Source: Actinobacteria bacterium RBG_16_64_13
GTDB taxonomy: Bacteria > Actinomycetota > Thermoleophilia > RBG-16-64-13
Direction: 5' to 3'
Assembly: GCA_001768675.1 (NCBI GenBank)
Contig: MELN01000039.1
Coordinates: 59,720 to 74,386 of the forward strand
Length of the DNA stretch: 14,667 nucleotides
Of this stretch, positions 14,509 through 14,667 are shown one piece after another. The notes under the pieces were generated by a model. It was not told the origin of the DNA, did no database searches, and was given only the letters and a program-made list of their open reading frames with translations. The position numbers and the translations under genes were made by a program. Within the stretch, counting starts at the first letter, position 1, and every line of letters begins with the position of its first letter.

Positions 14509-14549
14509 ACGAGCACCAGCTCCGAAGGAGCCGGACAAGGAGAAATCCC
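14491..14549 (+). promoter_or_regulatory. Candidate nitrilase promoter -10 and 5' UTR with SD
   Basis: TAGACT at 14491-14496 fits the loose actinobacterial -10 (TANNNT). No good -35 is visible. AAGGAG at 14537-14542 is 7 nt before the GTG at 14550 and fixes that start; a second GAAGGAG lies at 14524-14530. The -10 lies between the two boxes of the divergent leuA promoter candidate. Confidence 0.4.
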
Positions 14550-14667
14550 GTGCCTAAGGAGTATCCCAAGTTCACAGCCGCGGCCGTTCAGGTCTCCCCC
14601 GAGTACCGCGACAAGCCCGTCTATTACGACTCCCGCGCGACCCTCGACAACGCCGTCAAGCAGATCA
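14550..14667 (+). CDS. Nitrilase / carbon-nitrogen hydrolase family protein, 5' end only
   Basis: Only the first 39 codons are inside the window and the gene runs off the right edge. The start MPKEYPKFTAAAVQVSPEY, followed by ATLDNAVKQI, matches the first beta strand and helix of nitrilase-superfamily enzymes (K.AAVQ.SP....ATLDKAV). These hydrolyse nitriles or amides with a Glu-Lys-Cys triad, none of which is reached yet. The form is closer to true nitrilases than to amidases or NAD synthetase domains, but this is a judgement from few residues. The GTG start has AAGGAG 7 nt upstream. It is transcribed divergently from leuA. Confidence 0.7.
   Translation, partial: MPKEYPKFTAAAVQVSPEYRDKPVYYDSRATLDNAVKQI

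Noticed and set aside
14473..14538. Upstream extension of the leucine leader ORF to an ATG at 14538
   Set aside because: It would run through the candidate promoter elements and overlap the SD of the divergent gene; the ATG at 14472 is the simpler start.
1..14667. CRISPR arrays, tRNA/rRNA genes, insertion-sequence ends and attachment sites
   Set aside because: No regularly spaced direct repeats, no cloverleaf-like or rRNA sequence, no transposase or integrase motifs and no terminal inverted repeats were seen.

Overview
This is a GC-rich (by eye roughly two thirds G+C), gene-dense bacterial chromosome segment. Genes are short-spaced, several starts are GTG, and Shine-Dalgarno (SD) sites are mostly clear. 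The gene content, the high GC and a leucine-run leader peptide in front of leuA suggest a deep or environmental member of the Actinomycetota. This is an inference: no rRNA or marker gene is present to confirm it. No tRNA, rRNA, CRISPR array, insertion sequence or prophage gene was seen.

Layout. (i) 72-1812, plus strand: two tightly linked genes for stand-alone LigD modules, the 3'-phosphoesterase (PE) and the primase-polymerase (Pol) of bacterial non-homologous end joining. No ligase module or Ku gene is in view. (ii) 1868-2866, plus: an atypical NAD(P)-binding SDR protein of the NmrA/NDUFA9 kind. (iii) 2885-5909, minus: a sulfur-assimilation cluster, read in transcription order as a degraded C-terminal remnant of an O-acetylhomoserine sulfhydrylase gene, cysK, a ThiF/MoeB-type E1-like adenylyltransferase, and a GNAT acetyltransferase. 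(iv) 5940-6884, minus: a NagD-like HAD phosphatase. (v) 6965-9745, plus: a small FAD/NAD(P)H reductase followed by a fused pabB-pabC gene for p-aminobenzoate (folate) synthesis. (vi) 9742-14275, minus: leuA (2-isopropylmalate synthase) followed by an AcnA-type aconitase, apparently one operon. The aconitase and pabBC stop codons overlap in one CTAG. (vii) 14276-14549: a divergent control region. (viii) 14550 to the right edge, plus: the first 39 codons of a nitrilase-family gene.

The most interesting signal is in (vii). The minus strand encodes a 38-codon leader peptide ending in a run of six leucines and a stop codon, just upstream of leuA. The CU-rich leucine codons are complementary to the leuA SD region (7 bp, extendable to 11 bp with a 2-nt bulge). 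This suggests leucine-sensing control in which the leader's own Leu codons mask or release the leuA ribosome binding site. Because aconitase follows leuA after only 25 nt, it may share that control.

Other points worth checking are the broken metY-like remnant with a G7 frameshift in front of cysK, the split ligase-less LigD pair, and a four-codon ORF lying between leuA and the aconitase gene.
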